64,000 bases of DNA from a virus. Within the stretch, counting starts at the first letter, position 1; every line of letters begins with the position of its first letter. Below, piece after piece: positions 57,485-64,000 of this stretch. A model generated the notes under the pieces. That model was given only the letters and a program-made list of their open reading frames with translations, did not search any database and was not told where the DNA came from. Both the position numbers and the translations under genes were made by a program. Where the stretch lies: IMG/VR virus record IMGVR_UViG_3300045131_002298, positions 1 to 64,000 of that record. One strand, given 5' to 3'.

Positions 57485-59061
57485 TGACACCCAAGCTTAA
57501 AAACTATCTTGCTAGTTCTAATCCCTGTTTATTTATGCCCACTGTAGAAGATGTTAAAGCAGAAAAACATATTATATCTACTATGGTTGACTTAAATTTT
57601 ATAGATAGAGAGTTATGTATCTGGAAAGTTACCTCAGGTGCACAGAGATATGAAAGAGGAGCGTGGATAAAAGAATTAGTCCCGTCTACTAAAGATAGGC
57701 CTATAAAAGATTTTATACCTGCTCTAAATCATGTTGCAGAGAATTCCAAGACTATAGGAATCTTTTATCATATAAGAGGCTTGCTAAAAGAAGCTAATGT
57801 TATACAGTCTATAATTGACGCCGCATATAAGGCTAAACGTAATTTTTCCACTATTATTTTTGTAGGTGCTTATTTAGACTTACCCCCAGAACTTTATAAT
57901 ATAATTACGTATTGTGATTTCCCTCTTCCTACTAAAGAAGAAATTGAAGAACTTTATGATAAATTAATGAAGGAATGGGAGCCTCATATTCTTTTCTCTA
58001 AAAAGAAGAAAAAAGAAAAAAAAGAATTGATAAGTAAGGCGGCTACTTCCGCTCTGGGGTTAGACCTATTTTCAGCTGAAAACGCAATAGCACTTGCAGT
58101 TAGTCTTACCGAAGAGCCTAATTATAAAATTATACAATCACAAAAAGAACAACATGTTAAAAAATCTGAAGTTCTAGAGTGTATAGATACAGATATTACT
58201 TTAGATGATGTAGGAGGTTTTGGCTCTTTAAAAGAATGGCTTGATAAAAGAAAAACGGCTTTTGGGGACACTGCTAAAGAATATGGATTAAATTCTCCTA
58301 AAGGTATATTACTACTCGGCTTGCCCGGAACAGGAAAGTCTCATATAGGGAAATCTATAGCTTCTTTTTTAGAGTTGCCACTACTAAGACTGGATATCAG
58401 TAGTGTATTCTCTAAATTCGTAGGAGACAGCGAATCTAAAATAAGAAGAGCATTAGATGTTATAGAGGCCATAGCACCCGCCGTTGTACTCCTAGATGAA
58501 GCGGATAAAGCTTTTGCTGGTATGGAGTCTAGTGGAAAAACAGACTCTGGGGTTACTGCTAGGGTGTTATCTACCTTACTTACTTGGAGACAAGAAACTA
58601 AGAGTCCTGTATTTATGATCTTCACAGCTAATGATCCAGACATGATGCCCTCTATGGTATACAGAAAAGGCCGCCTGGATGAGATATGGGCAGTAGAACT
58701 TCCTACCTTTGAAGAAAGGCAGTCTATATATAAAATACATATAGAAAGAAGAAAAAGAGACGCGTCTAATTATGATTTAGCTTTGCTTTCAAAAAATTCA
58801 GAAAATTTTACTGGAGCAGAGATAGAAGCTACCATAGAAGATGCACTGTTTAATTCTTTTTATGAAGGAGTAGAATTAGAGAATAGACATATACTAAAGT
58901 CTATTTCTGAGACAAACCCACAAAACAATATAGAAAGCGAGGATATGGTTAGGATAAAAGACTGGATGAAGAATAGGGCCAGACCTGTATCAAACAGTGA
59001 GGAGAGTTCAGGAGAACCCACTAAGAAAAAAACAAATTTAAGTTTAATTAGGAAAGATTAA
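57484..59061 (+). CDS. AAA ATPase, Ycf46/FtsH-like
   Basis: 525 residues from ATG 57484 (MTPKLKNYLASSNPC), coupled by TAATG; a start 27 bp upstream is less likely. N-terminal 200 residues unfamiliar. AAA core: Walker A LGLPGTGKS (about 278), Walker B VVLLDEADKAFAG (about 335), MIFTANDPDMM sensor, and arginine-finger region RKGRLDEIW. It is close to Ycf46-like AAA proteins. Function in phages of this type is unknown; it may remodel replication complexes. Confidence 0.75.
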   Translation: MTPKLKNYLASSNPCLFMPTVEDVKAEKHIISTMVDLNFIDRELCIWKVTSGAQRYERGAWIKELVPSTKDRPIKDFIPALNHVAENSKTIGIFYHIRGLLKEANVIQSIIDAAYKAKRNFSTIIFVGAYLDLPPELYNIITYCDFPLPTKEEIEELYDKLMKEWEPHILFSKKKKKEKKELISKAATSALGLDLFSAENAIALAVSLTEEPNYKIIQSQKEQHVKKSEVLECIDTDITLDDVGGFGSLKEWLDKRKTAFGDTAKEYGLNSPKGILLLGLPGTGKSHIGKSIASFLELPLLRLDISSVFSKFVGDSESKIRRALDVIEAIAPAVVLLDEADKAFAGMESSGKTDSGVTARVLSTLLTWRQETKSPVFMIFTANDPDMMPSMVYRKGRLDEIWAVELPTFEERQSIYKIHIERRKRDASNYDLALLSKNSENFTGAEIEATIEDALFNSFYEGVELENRHILKSISETNPQNNIESEDMVRIKDWMKNRARPVSNSEESSGEPTKKKTNLSLIRKD

Positions 59062-59067
59062 GGGTGA

Positions 59068-60207
59068 TTACTCCCCAGTGGCCTTCTGCCAAGGGGCTTC
59101 CATGGGTTTTAACCCAACAGCTTGTAACCCCAAGCTGCGTATGTTCAATGCAGCATTCTCGTCTCTGTCGAGCGATAGCTCGCAACAAGGGCATTTGTAA
59201 TGACGGTTCGACAACTTAAGTTTCTGCCGATAACCGCACCTGGAGCAGGTTTGACTGGTGTAGGCTGGGTTCACTCGAACGAAAGTCCTACCGGCGCATT
59301 CTGCCTTGTAGGCCAACATGTTCGAGAAGCTATTCCAAGCCGCATCTGCTATGCTCTTGTTAAGACAAGTAAAATTGTCCTGCTGCATGTTATTGATGTT
59401 CAAATCTTCCACGGCTATACCGCCGAAGTTTTTGACAATTTTATGAGAAAGCTTGTGAGCGAAATCTTTACGTTTGTTTGCTATGCGTTCGTGAACACGG
59501 GCTACCGCTTTGCGTTTGCGCCTACGCTCTCTAGAGTCCCTCTCGTGTTTAGACATTCCGCGCTGCACTTTACCAAGAGCTTTCTCTTCCGATTTGAAGA
59601 ACCTTGGGTTAGCTACGTGTGTTCCGTCAGACAGAGTTACAAAAGAAATGACTCCGGCATCTATACCAACGAAGTTTTCCAACGAGGGCAGTATGCTTTT
59701 TTCAATCTCGCACGAAAAAGAAACGAACCATTTACCTGTAGCGGTCTTCTTAACTGTGCAAGTTTTGATCTTTCCTTCGGTAGGTCGATGAATTACAGCG
59801 CGTACTTTACCAATTTTAGAGAGGCCTACGCTCGCCTCGCCTACTTTAAATCCACTTTGCGGATAAGTAAAAGAAGTATAACGCCCGCGTCCATGAAATC
59901 TAGGATATCCTGGCTTTTCGCCGTGTTTCACACGACGAAAAAAAGCTTGATAAGCAAGTTCTATACGCCTTGCAACGTCCTGGAAAACTTGAGAATACAC
60001 TGCATTCAAATCTGGTATGCGTTGCTTCAACGCTCTAAATGTTCCTATCTGGTCGTAAAGAGAAAGTCCTTTCTTTTCAAGTTCCCAGCTTTCTTTGCGC
60101 ATTTCAAGCAAATGGTTATACATAAGCCTGCATTGCTCAAGCGTATTTTCAAGCAGCGTGAGCTGTTTCTTTGTGGGGTAGATGCGGTATTGAAAAGTCT
60201 TTCTCAT
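59068..60207 (-). CDS. tnpB: TnpB nuclease of an IS605/IS1341-type element
   Basis: 379 residues from ATG 60207 (MRKTFQYRIYPTKKQ). RuvC acids are visible as GIDAGV (about 184), VEDLNI (about 266) and DRDENAALNI (about 347). Zinc ribbon: CSRCG … CPCC (about 319-340). All catalytic residues are present. No TnpA is nearby, so it is a non-autonomous element. Visibly higher GC than its neighbours indicates recent transfer. It is convergent with the AAA gene. A guide RNA (omega/reRNA) would be expected at its 3' end, around 59068. Confidence 0.85.
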   Translation of the reverse strand: MRKTFQYRIYPTKKQLTLLENTLEQCRLMYNHLLEMRKESWELEKKGLSLYDQIGTFRALKQRIPDLNAVYSQVFQDVARRIELAYQAFFRRVKHGEKPGYPRFHGRGRYTSFTYPQSGFKVGEASVGLSKIGKVRAVIHRPTEGKIKTCTVKKTATGKWFVSFSCEIEKSILPSLENFVGIDAGVISFVTLSDGTHVANPRFFKSEEKALGKVQRGMSKHERDSRERRRKRKAVARVHERIANKRKDFAHKLSHKIVKNFGGIAVEDLNINNMQQDNFTCLNKSIADAAWNSFSNMLAYKAECAGRTFVRVNPAYTSQTCSRCGYRQKLKLSNRHYKCPCCELSLDRDENAALNIRSLGLQAVGLKPMEAPWQKATGE

Positions 60208-60214
60208 GTTTTTT

Positions 60215-60244
60215 ATTATAAGGCTACACCTATACAAAAGTCAA
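60215..60244 (-). promoter_or_regulatory. Promoter of tnpB
   Basis: Minus strand TTGACT (60244-60239), 18 bp, TATAAT (60220-60215). ATG 60207 is 7 bases later, predicting a leaderless or nearly leaderless mRNA. Confidence 0.65.
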
Positions 60245-60265
60245 TAAAAATCTTTCACAAAATGC

Positions 60266-60294
60266 TTGACAAGAAAGGAAAATTATGTTACAAT
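60266..60294 (+). promoter_or_regulatory. Promoter of 60356 gene
   Basis: TTGACA (60266-60271), 17 bp ending ATGT, TACAAT (60289-60294). A long SD leader with AGGAG follows. Confidence 0.72.
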
Positions 60295-60355
60295 TAGAAA
60301 ATAAAAAACCACATCTAAACGTGGATGTATTAAACCGCAAAAAGGAGAAATAAAA

Positions 60356-61144
60356 ATGCCAAAGACTACATTGATTGAGAGAAGCAGTAATGAAGTATCT
60401 TCAATAATAGCTAATTCCGCTGCTATTAGACAGGAAACATTGCAGGCTAGAGATATGGTAGAAATAGGTTATATGAAACTAGCTAAATGTTTATATGATA
60501 TTTATACTCAAAACATTTACCAAACTTGGGATTTCCCTAATTTTGAAAACTACGTAGACTCAGAACTTCAGTTCAACTATCGTAAAGCTATGTATCTTGT
60601 GGAAATCTATAACAAAGCCCTCCTACTTAATATGGATATGGAAAGGCTGGAACGTATAGGATGGACTAAAGCTAAAGAATTAATTAGAGTAGTTGACCAG
60701 AATAACGCTGATGAGTGGATGGATGTGGCGGAGAAGTCTACAACTAAAGAACTTAATTTTAAAATTAAGACGGAGAAAGAATCTCAACTAGACCACACTT
60801 CTATAGTAGAGGAAGTCCCTACTGTAACAACTATTACTTTTAAACTAGGCATGGCTGAGAAAACACTAGTTAGTGAAGCACTGGAAGAGAGTGCACGGCT
60901 TATTAATTCTGATGATTTTGCTCTAGCTCTGGCTAATATCGCTTCTGAGTGGTTAGAAATGAAAGGAGTAGTTCCTCTACAGACAACACTAGAAGACCAT
61001 ATAGAGCATCTAGAACGTATCTACGGAAGGAAGTTGATAGTATCCGGGCCTATCATTGTTGAAGACGAGAACGACGAGGAGGACGATGAAGAACCCGTAA
61101 CTAAGAGTAAAGAAGATACCGATGAGTTTGAGGAACTTTTTTGA
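60356..61144 (+). CDS. Unknown protein with helical core and acidic tail, 262 aa
   Basis: 262 residues (MPKTTLIERSSNEVSSII) with AAAGGAG before it. The central pattern FPNFENYVDSELQFNYRKAMYLVEIYNK and IGWTKAKELI is like phage DNA-binding/replication proteins that carry a helical core. The C-terminal 40 residues are strongly acidic (DENDEEDDEEP…). It could bind protein partners such as the SSB does. No family assigned. Confidence 0.55.
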   Translation: MPKTTLIERSSNEVSSIIANSAAIRQETLQARDMVEIGYMKLAKCLYDIYTQNIYQTWDFPNFENYVDSELQFNYRKAMYLVEIYNKALLLNMDMERLERIGWTKAKELIRVVDQNNADEWMDVAEKSTTKELNFKIKTEKESQLDHTSIVEEVPTVTTITFKLGMAEKTLVSEALEESARLINSDDFALALANIASEWLEMKGVVPLQTTLEDHIEHLERIYGRKLIVSGPIIVEDENDEEDDEEPVTKSKEDTDEFEELF

Positions 61145-61926
61145 TCTTCACTCGAGTACCAGAAGAGTTAGGTGTATATAAATCAATACTTTATATTAGT
61201 GTATGCAGAGGAGATTTGTCCTCTGCATACCTAGCTTATAAATATATTTCTCTTTATAATAACTCTTATAATATTTTTTCCTCCCTACTGTGGAAGGCAG
61301 CTGCCTTCCACTTTTCCGCTCTTCCTTCTGAAATAATTCATTTAGAAGAAAATAGTATATGGAAGGTTATCTCGGGGATGTGTAATTCTTGTTTAGATAA
61401 GAGAGCGCTTTCTTTATTCTTAATGCTTTCTAATCAAGGTAACACTAAAAGTGTAAGATTATTTAAAAAGTGGTTAGAGACTAATAGAGAAATTGCTCAA
61501 AATTTTAGTTCAGTAGAAGATAGAACTATACATTCAGCTATCACATATTTACAGGCGGATGAGCTAGATATTTCAGAAGATTATTTTTCCTATAATGCCT
61601 CAACAGAGAATAATCCCGCGCTTCCTACTAAAATAAATCCCATGTACCTCTTGGGAAAAGATTCATGGTTTTACAAATATATTGACAATTCTTTAGGAAT
61701 TATTTATAATTCAAGTAACATATCAAATATAATTTATTTGTTTGAAATAAATAAAATAGTAAGAAAAATGGAACATGAAAACTACTGGGAAGATGCAAAA
61801 TTATCAGTGCTTGGGGCACAAAATGAATACATAGAAGAACTTTGGGTTGAAACATTACAGCCTTATACTGAGGCTTTATTAAAAGATATATCGGAAATAA
61901 GGATGCCCTATGGCAAAAACCCCTAA
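61141..61926 (+). CDS. Unknown protein, 261 aa
   Basis: 261 residues, begun at TTG that overlaps the previous stop, with GAGGA nearby. Helical throughout (YKSILYISVCRGDLSSAYL, SLFLMLSNQG). The pattern of short repeated helices suggests a TPR-like or armadillo-like scaffold. No family recognised. It overlaps the next gene by 17 bp. Confidence 0.5.
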   Translation: MIFTRVPEELGVYKSILYISVCRGDLSSAYLAYKYISLYNNSYNIFSSLLWKAAAFHFSALPSEIIHLEENSIWKVISGMCNSCLDKRALSLFLMLSNQGNTKSVRLFKKWLETNREIAQNFSSVEDRTIHSAITYLQADELDISEDYFSYNASTENNPALPTKINPMYLLGKDSWFYKYIDNSLGIIYNSSNISNIIYLFEINKIVRKMEHENYWEDAKLSVLGAQNEYIEELWVETLQPYTEALLKDISEIRMPYGKNP

Positions 61927-62230
61927 GCCGGATTATAAATATAAGCATATTAAAACACAGAATCCGGAAGATTGGTTAAAACAAGTAGATACTGATGGAG
62001 AATTAGTATATTGTAAAAAAAGATCAGCACGTATGCATACTCGTTTCTGCGATATTCTAAGAAAGGCAATACCTATTGCTCCTGAAAGTGGCTATATAGA
62101 TAAAGGGCTAAAAGCTGTAAATATTTGTAATGACTGTGAAGTTACGCGAAATAAATTATCTGTAAGGCGTTTCATAGAATATCAGACTCAGATTAAAAAA
62201 GATGAAAAAACTAACGGAGACAATATATAA
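61910..62230 (+). CDS. Small Cys-containing protein, 106 aa
   Basis: 106 residues (MAKTPKPDYKYKHIKTQ). YCKKRSARMHTRFC … ICNDCEVTRNKLS gives four cysteines in two pairs, plausible as a zinc site. Basic C-terminus. No family recognised. The ATG of the ParB-domain gene overlaps its TAA (TAATG). Confidence 0.5.
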   Translation: MAKTPKPDYKYKHIKTQNPEDWLKQVDTDGELVYCKKRSARMHTRFCDILRKAIPIAPESGYIDKGLKAVNICNDCEVTRNKLSVRRFIEYQTQIKKDEKTNGDNI

Positions 62231-63111
62231 TGCAAGAGATTAGTAAGATAATACTATACGATGGAAGAGAGATAAATCATGGGGAGTGTATTAATATTCC
62301 TATGGATAGGGTGGAGCCTAACATGTTCAACCCTAATGAAATGGATGATCTATCTTTCACTCTACTTGAAAATAATGTTGATTCTATAGGCTTTGTTGAT
62401 CCTATAGTTGTAGTTCCTACTGAAGATGGAAGATTTATTATTGCAGACGGTGAGCACAGATGGGAGCAACGTCGTATATCAGGGGAAAAAGAAATACCAT
62501 GCATCGTAGTGTCTCCTGAAATATTTGATGAAAAAATGCTCATGCTTCAAACAGTTAAATTAAATAAAATTAGAGGTTCTCTCAACGCAGAAAAGTTTAA
62601 TGCACTCATAGACCAGCTTGTAAATAAACATGATATTCCTTTTGAAGATTTAGCAGAGGAACTTGGTTTTGCAGATGAAGATGAATTCGACGCTCTAGTA
62701 AAACAAGGAAGAGCGCAGCTGCCCAAAGAGGCACGTAAGGAATATGATAAAGCAGTTAAGAATGTGCAGGGAAGTGTGAGTCAGTTGGCTAAGATTATTG
62801 AGAAGCTATGGCTCAAGTACTCCAATACAGTTCCTGCAAACTTCTTTATTCTTGATTACGGGAGCCAGCGGCACTTGTGGGTAACTATGGATAAAGAATA
62901 TCTTGCGTTAACCACGGATAAATTTAGAGACATTTTTGCATCCGGGTATAAAGTTAGTTCAGTGCTACAACACATGCTAGCAGATCTGGATGTCATTTCT
63001 TATATAGAGGAGCACATAACTACGCTCGAGAAAATAGATGATGGAGAGCAGGATCTTGACAGTCTTTTAGATCTTCCTTCTGCAAATCCAGTAGAGGAAC
63101 TTTCTGAGTAA
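62230..63111 (+). CDS. ParB N-terminal-domain protein
   Basis: 293 residues (MQEISKIILYDGREINH). Residues about 15-100 match the ParB/Spo0J nuclease-like domain: IPMDRVEPNMFNPNEM, VDSIGFVDPIVVVP, FIIADGEHRWEQRRISGE, IPCIVV. The second half is helical (LNKIRGSLNAEKFNALIDQLV). In phages such proteins often occur next to terminase and may be nucleases or DNA-binding. Whether it binds the 16-bp dyad is untested. Confidence 0.65.
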   Translation: MQEISKIILYDGREINHGECINIPMDRVEPNMFNPNEMDDLSFTLLENNVDSIGFVDPIVVVPTEDGRFIIADGEHRWEQRRISGEKEIPCIVVSPEIFDEKMLMLQTVKLNKIRGSLNAEKFNALIDQLVNKHDIPFEDLAEELGFADEDEFDALVKQGRAQLPKEARKEYDKAVKNVQGSVSQLAKIIEKLWLKYSNTVPANFFILDYGSQRHLWVTMDKEYLALTTDKFRDIFASGYKVSSVLQHMLADLDVISYIEEHITTLEKIDDGEQDLDSLLDLPSANPVEELSE

Positions 63112-63115
63112 TATT

Positions 63116-63817
63116 ATGGCTGAAGATAAATTTCTTATAGCAAAAATAAAAGAAGCAGTGCCTACTAATAGCTGGCTATCTATATTAGATGATAAGCAGT
63201 TGGTAAAGCTTCATGAAATGTTAAAAAGAGGTGTTACTAATAGTGAGATAATTAGAACCTGCCAGACTATTTTTAATGTAAAGAAGAAAGCTACTCTTCA
63301 GGATTTGTTGCCTGATCTGGTCAGGTTTAGAACGAAAGTTCTAGATGATAAAGCTTTAATGGTCCTTGAGGAAGCGCAGAAGAATAAAGTTGCATCTCAA
63401 TTAGCAACTAAACTGCGAGGACTTACCTCGAAAGTAGATGCCTTCGGTAGGCTCAGTTGGTTAGTAGATCAACAGACACAGCGTGTCCTAAAACTCATGG
63501 ACATAGAAGCTAAAACTCTACCTATGGATAAGACCACCGATAATATTGCTATATTAGATAAAATGCTGCACAGCTTACTAAAAGCACAACAAGAACTAAA
63601 GCTAGATGATAGTAATGTGATAACTGCCGAAACCACTGAAAAATTAAAGGGATTGGTAGAAGGCTTCAAAGATGATGGGGAGACCATGATTCAGGCTACC
63701 CATAAATTACTATCCCTAGCAGAAGAACGTTCCTTAATATTAAAGTTAGACGAGGACGGCAGTTATTCTATAACTACCAAAGAGGAAGAAAAAGAAGTAA
63801 TTGAAGTTACTTCTTAA
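63116..63817 (+). CDS. Unknown helical protein; candidate small terminase subunit
   Basis: 233 residues (MAEDKFLIAKIKEAVPTN). It is helix-rich with KLHEMLKRGVTNSEIIRTCQ early, which could be a DNA-binding helix pair, and ends acidic (TTKEEEKEVIEVTS). It lies just after the ParB-domain gene, where small terminase subunits often are. This is a positional guess; the large subunit is not in the window. Confidence 0.35.
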   Translation: MAEDKFLIAKIKEAVPTNSWLSILDDKQLVKLHEMLKRGVTNSEIIRTCQTIFNVKKKATLQDLLPDLVRFRTKVLDDKALMVLEEAQKNKVASQLATKLRGLTSKVDAFGRLSWLVDQQTQRVLKLMDIEAKTLPMDKTTDNIAILDKMLHSLLKAQQELKLDDSNVITAETTEKLKGLVEGFKDDGETMIQATHKLLSLAEERSLILKLDEDGSYSITTKEEEKEVIEVTS

Positions 63818-63823
63818 ATATTC

Positions 63824-64000
63824 ATGGCACTAGAAAATTTACAGGTAATTCCTCTTAATACGGCATTTGAATTAGTATTTGATGTATTAAGGGAAAATAA
63901 GCTCTCTACTAGAGACGAGTCTATGTTAGAGGCGCTGGTATTAGCTTGTCCTCAGATCTCTGATGGTGCAGATGCTTATATTTTAAAAGATGATCTTAAT
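63824..64000 (+). CDS. Partial CDS at right edge
   Basis: ATG 63824 begins MALENLQVIPLNTAFELVF and the frame is open to the window edge (59 codons). No family recognised. Confidence 0.55.
   Translation, partial: MALENLQVIPLNTAFELVFDVLRENKLSTRDESMLEALVLACPQISDGADAYILKDDLN

Noticed and set aside
59200-60297. Long plus-strand open frame opposite tnpB (365 codons)
   Set aside because: It is a shadow of the TnpB frame: no RBS, no recognisable domains, and the minus strand carries a complete catalytic protein.
1-64000. CRISPR arrays and tRNA genes
   Set aside because: No regularly spaced identical repeats were seen; the dyads are too irregularly spaced. No cloverleaf with a GTTCRA-type T-arm was recognised, though a tRNA scan could find weak ones.

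Overview
The window is a contiguous piece of an AT-rich genome of a contractile-tailed double-stranded DNA phage (myovirus morphology), or of an integrated or assembled copy of one. The basis is a complete set of tail sheath, tail tube, tape measure, hub and wedge baseplate proteins next to an HK97-fold capsid and an XkdF-type protease. The standard bacterial code fits: TGA, TAA and TAG all end genes. Shine-Dalgarno sites are strong, and promoters are sigma70-like (TTGACA, 17 bp, often TGn-TATAAT). I cannot name the host.

Layout. Positions 1-47,700 are almost all on the minus strand, so they read from right to left. The order is protease (47,662), scaffold-like protein, major capsid, head-tail connectors (44,864-42,111), sheath (41,357-38,742), small accessory genes and regulatory RNAs (38,475-33,866), tail tube (33,646), baseplate hub assembly protein, tape measure, hub/OB-fold/gpD-like pieces, gp25-, gpJ- and gpI-like wedge proteins, a very large DUF4815-like protein, then tail fibres and receptor-binding proteins down to the left edge. 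Positions 48,264-64,000 are on the plus strand and form the replication and recombination module: DnaB-like helicase, primase, ssDNA-binding protein, SF2 helicase, RecA/UvsX, two PD-(D/E)XK nucleases, RuvC-like resolvase, AAA ATPase, then a ParB-domain protein and unknown genes. The two arms diverge from a 560-bp non-coding segment (47,702-48,263) with promoters, phased A-tracts and a GC-rich hairpin, which is a good candidate for a replication origin and control region.

Accessory layer. Five members of a modular zinc-ribbon/HNH/DNA-binding family (homing-endonuclease-like) are scattered between the late genes, and a lone TnpB lies in the early arm. Several elements are not explained by genes. 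A 16-bp dyad, TTGCAATCAATTGCAA, occurs nine times. Two HNH genes have a covarying three-way-junction RNA in their leaders. A roughly 360-nt minus-strand RNA carries four hairpins whose large loops include sequences antisense to ribosome binding sites. A second, roughly 80-nt RNA has the same antisense property. Several promoters place the start codon exactly where transcription should start, predicting leaderless mRNAs.

The RNA elements, the 16-bp dyad and a domain inserted repeatedly into virion proteins are the parts most likely to be undescribed. All homology statements are from motif recognition by eye; no database was searched.
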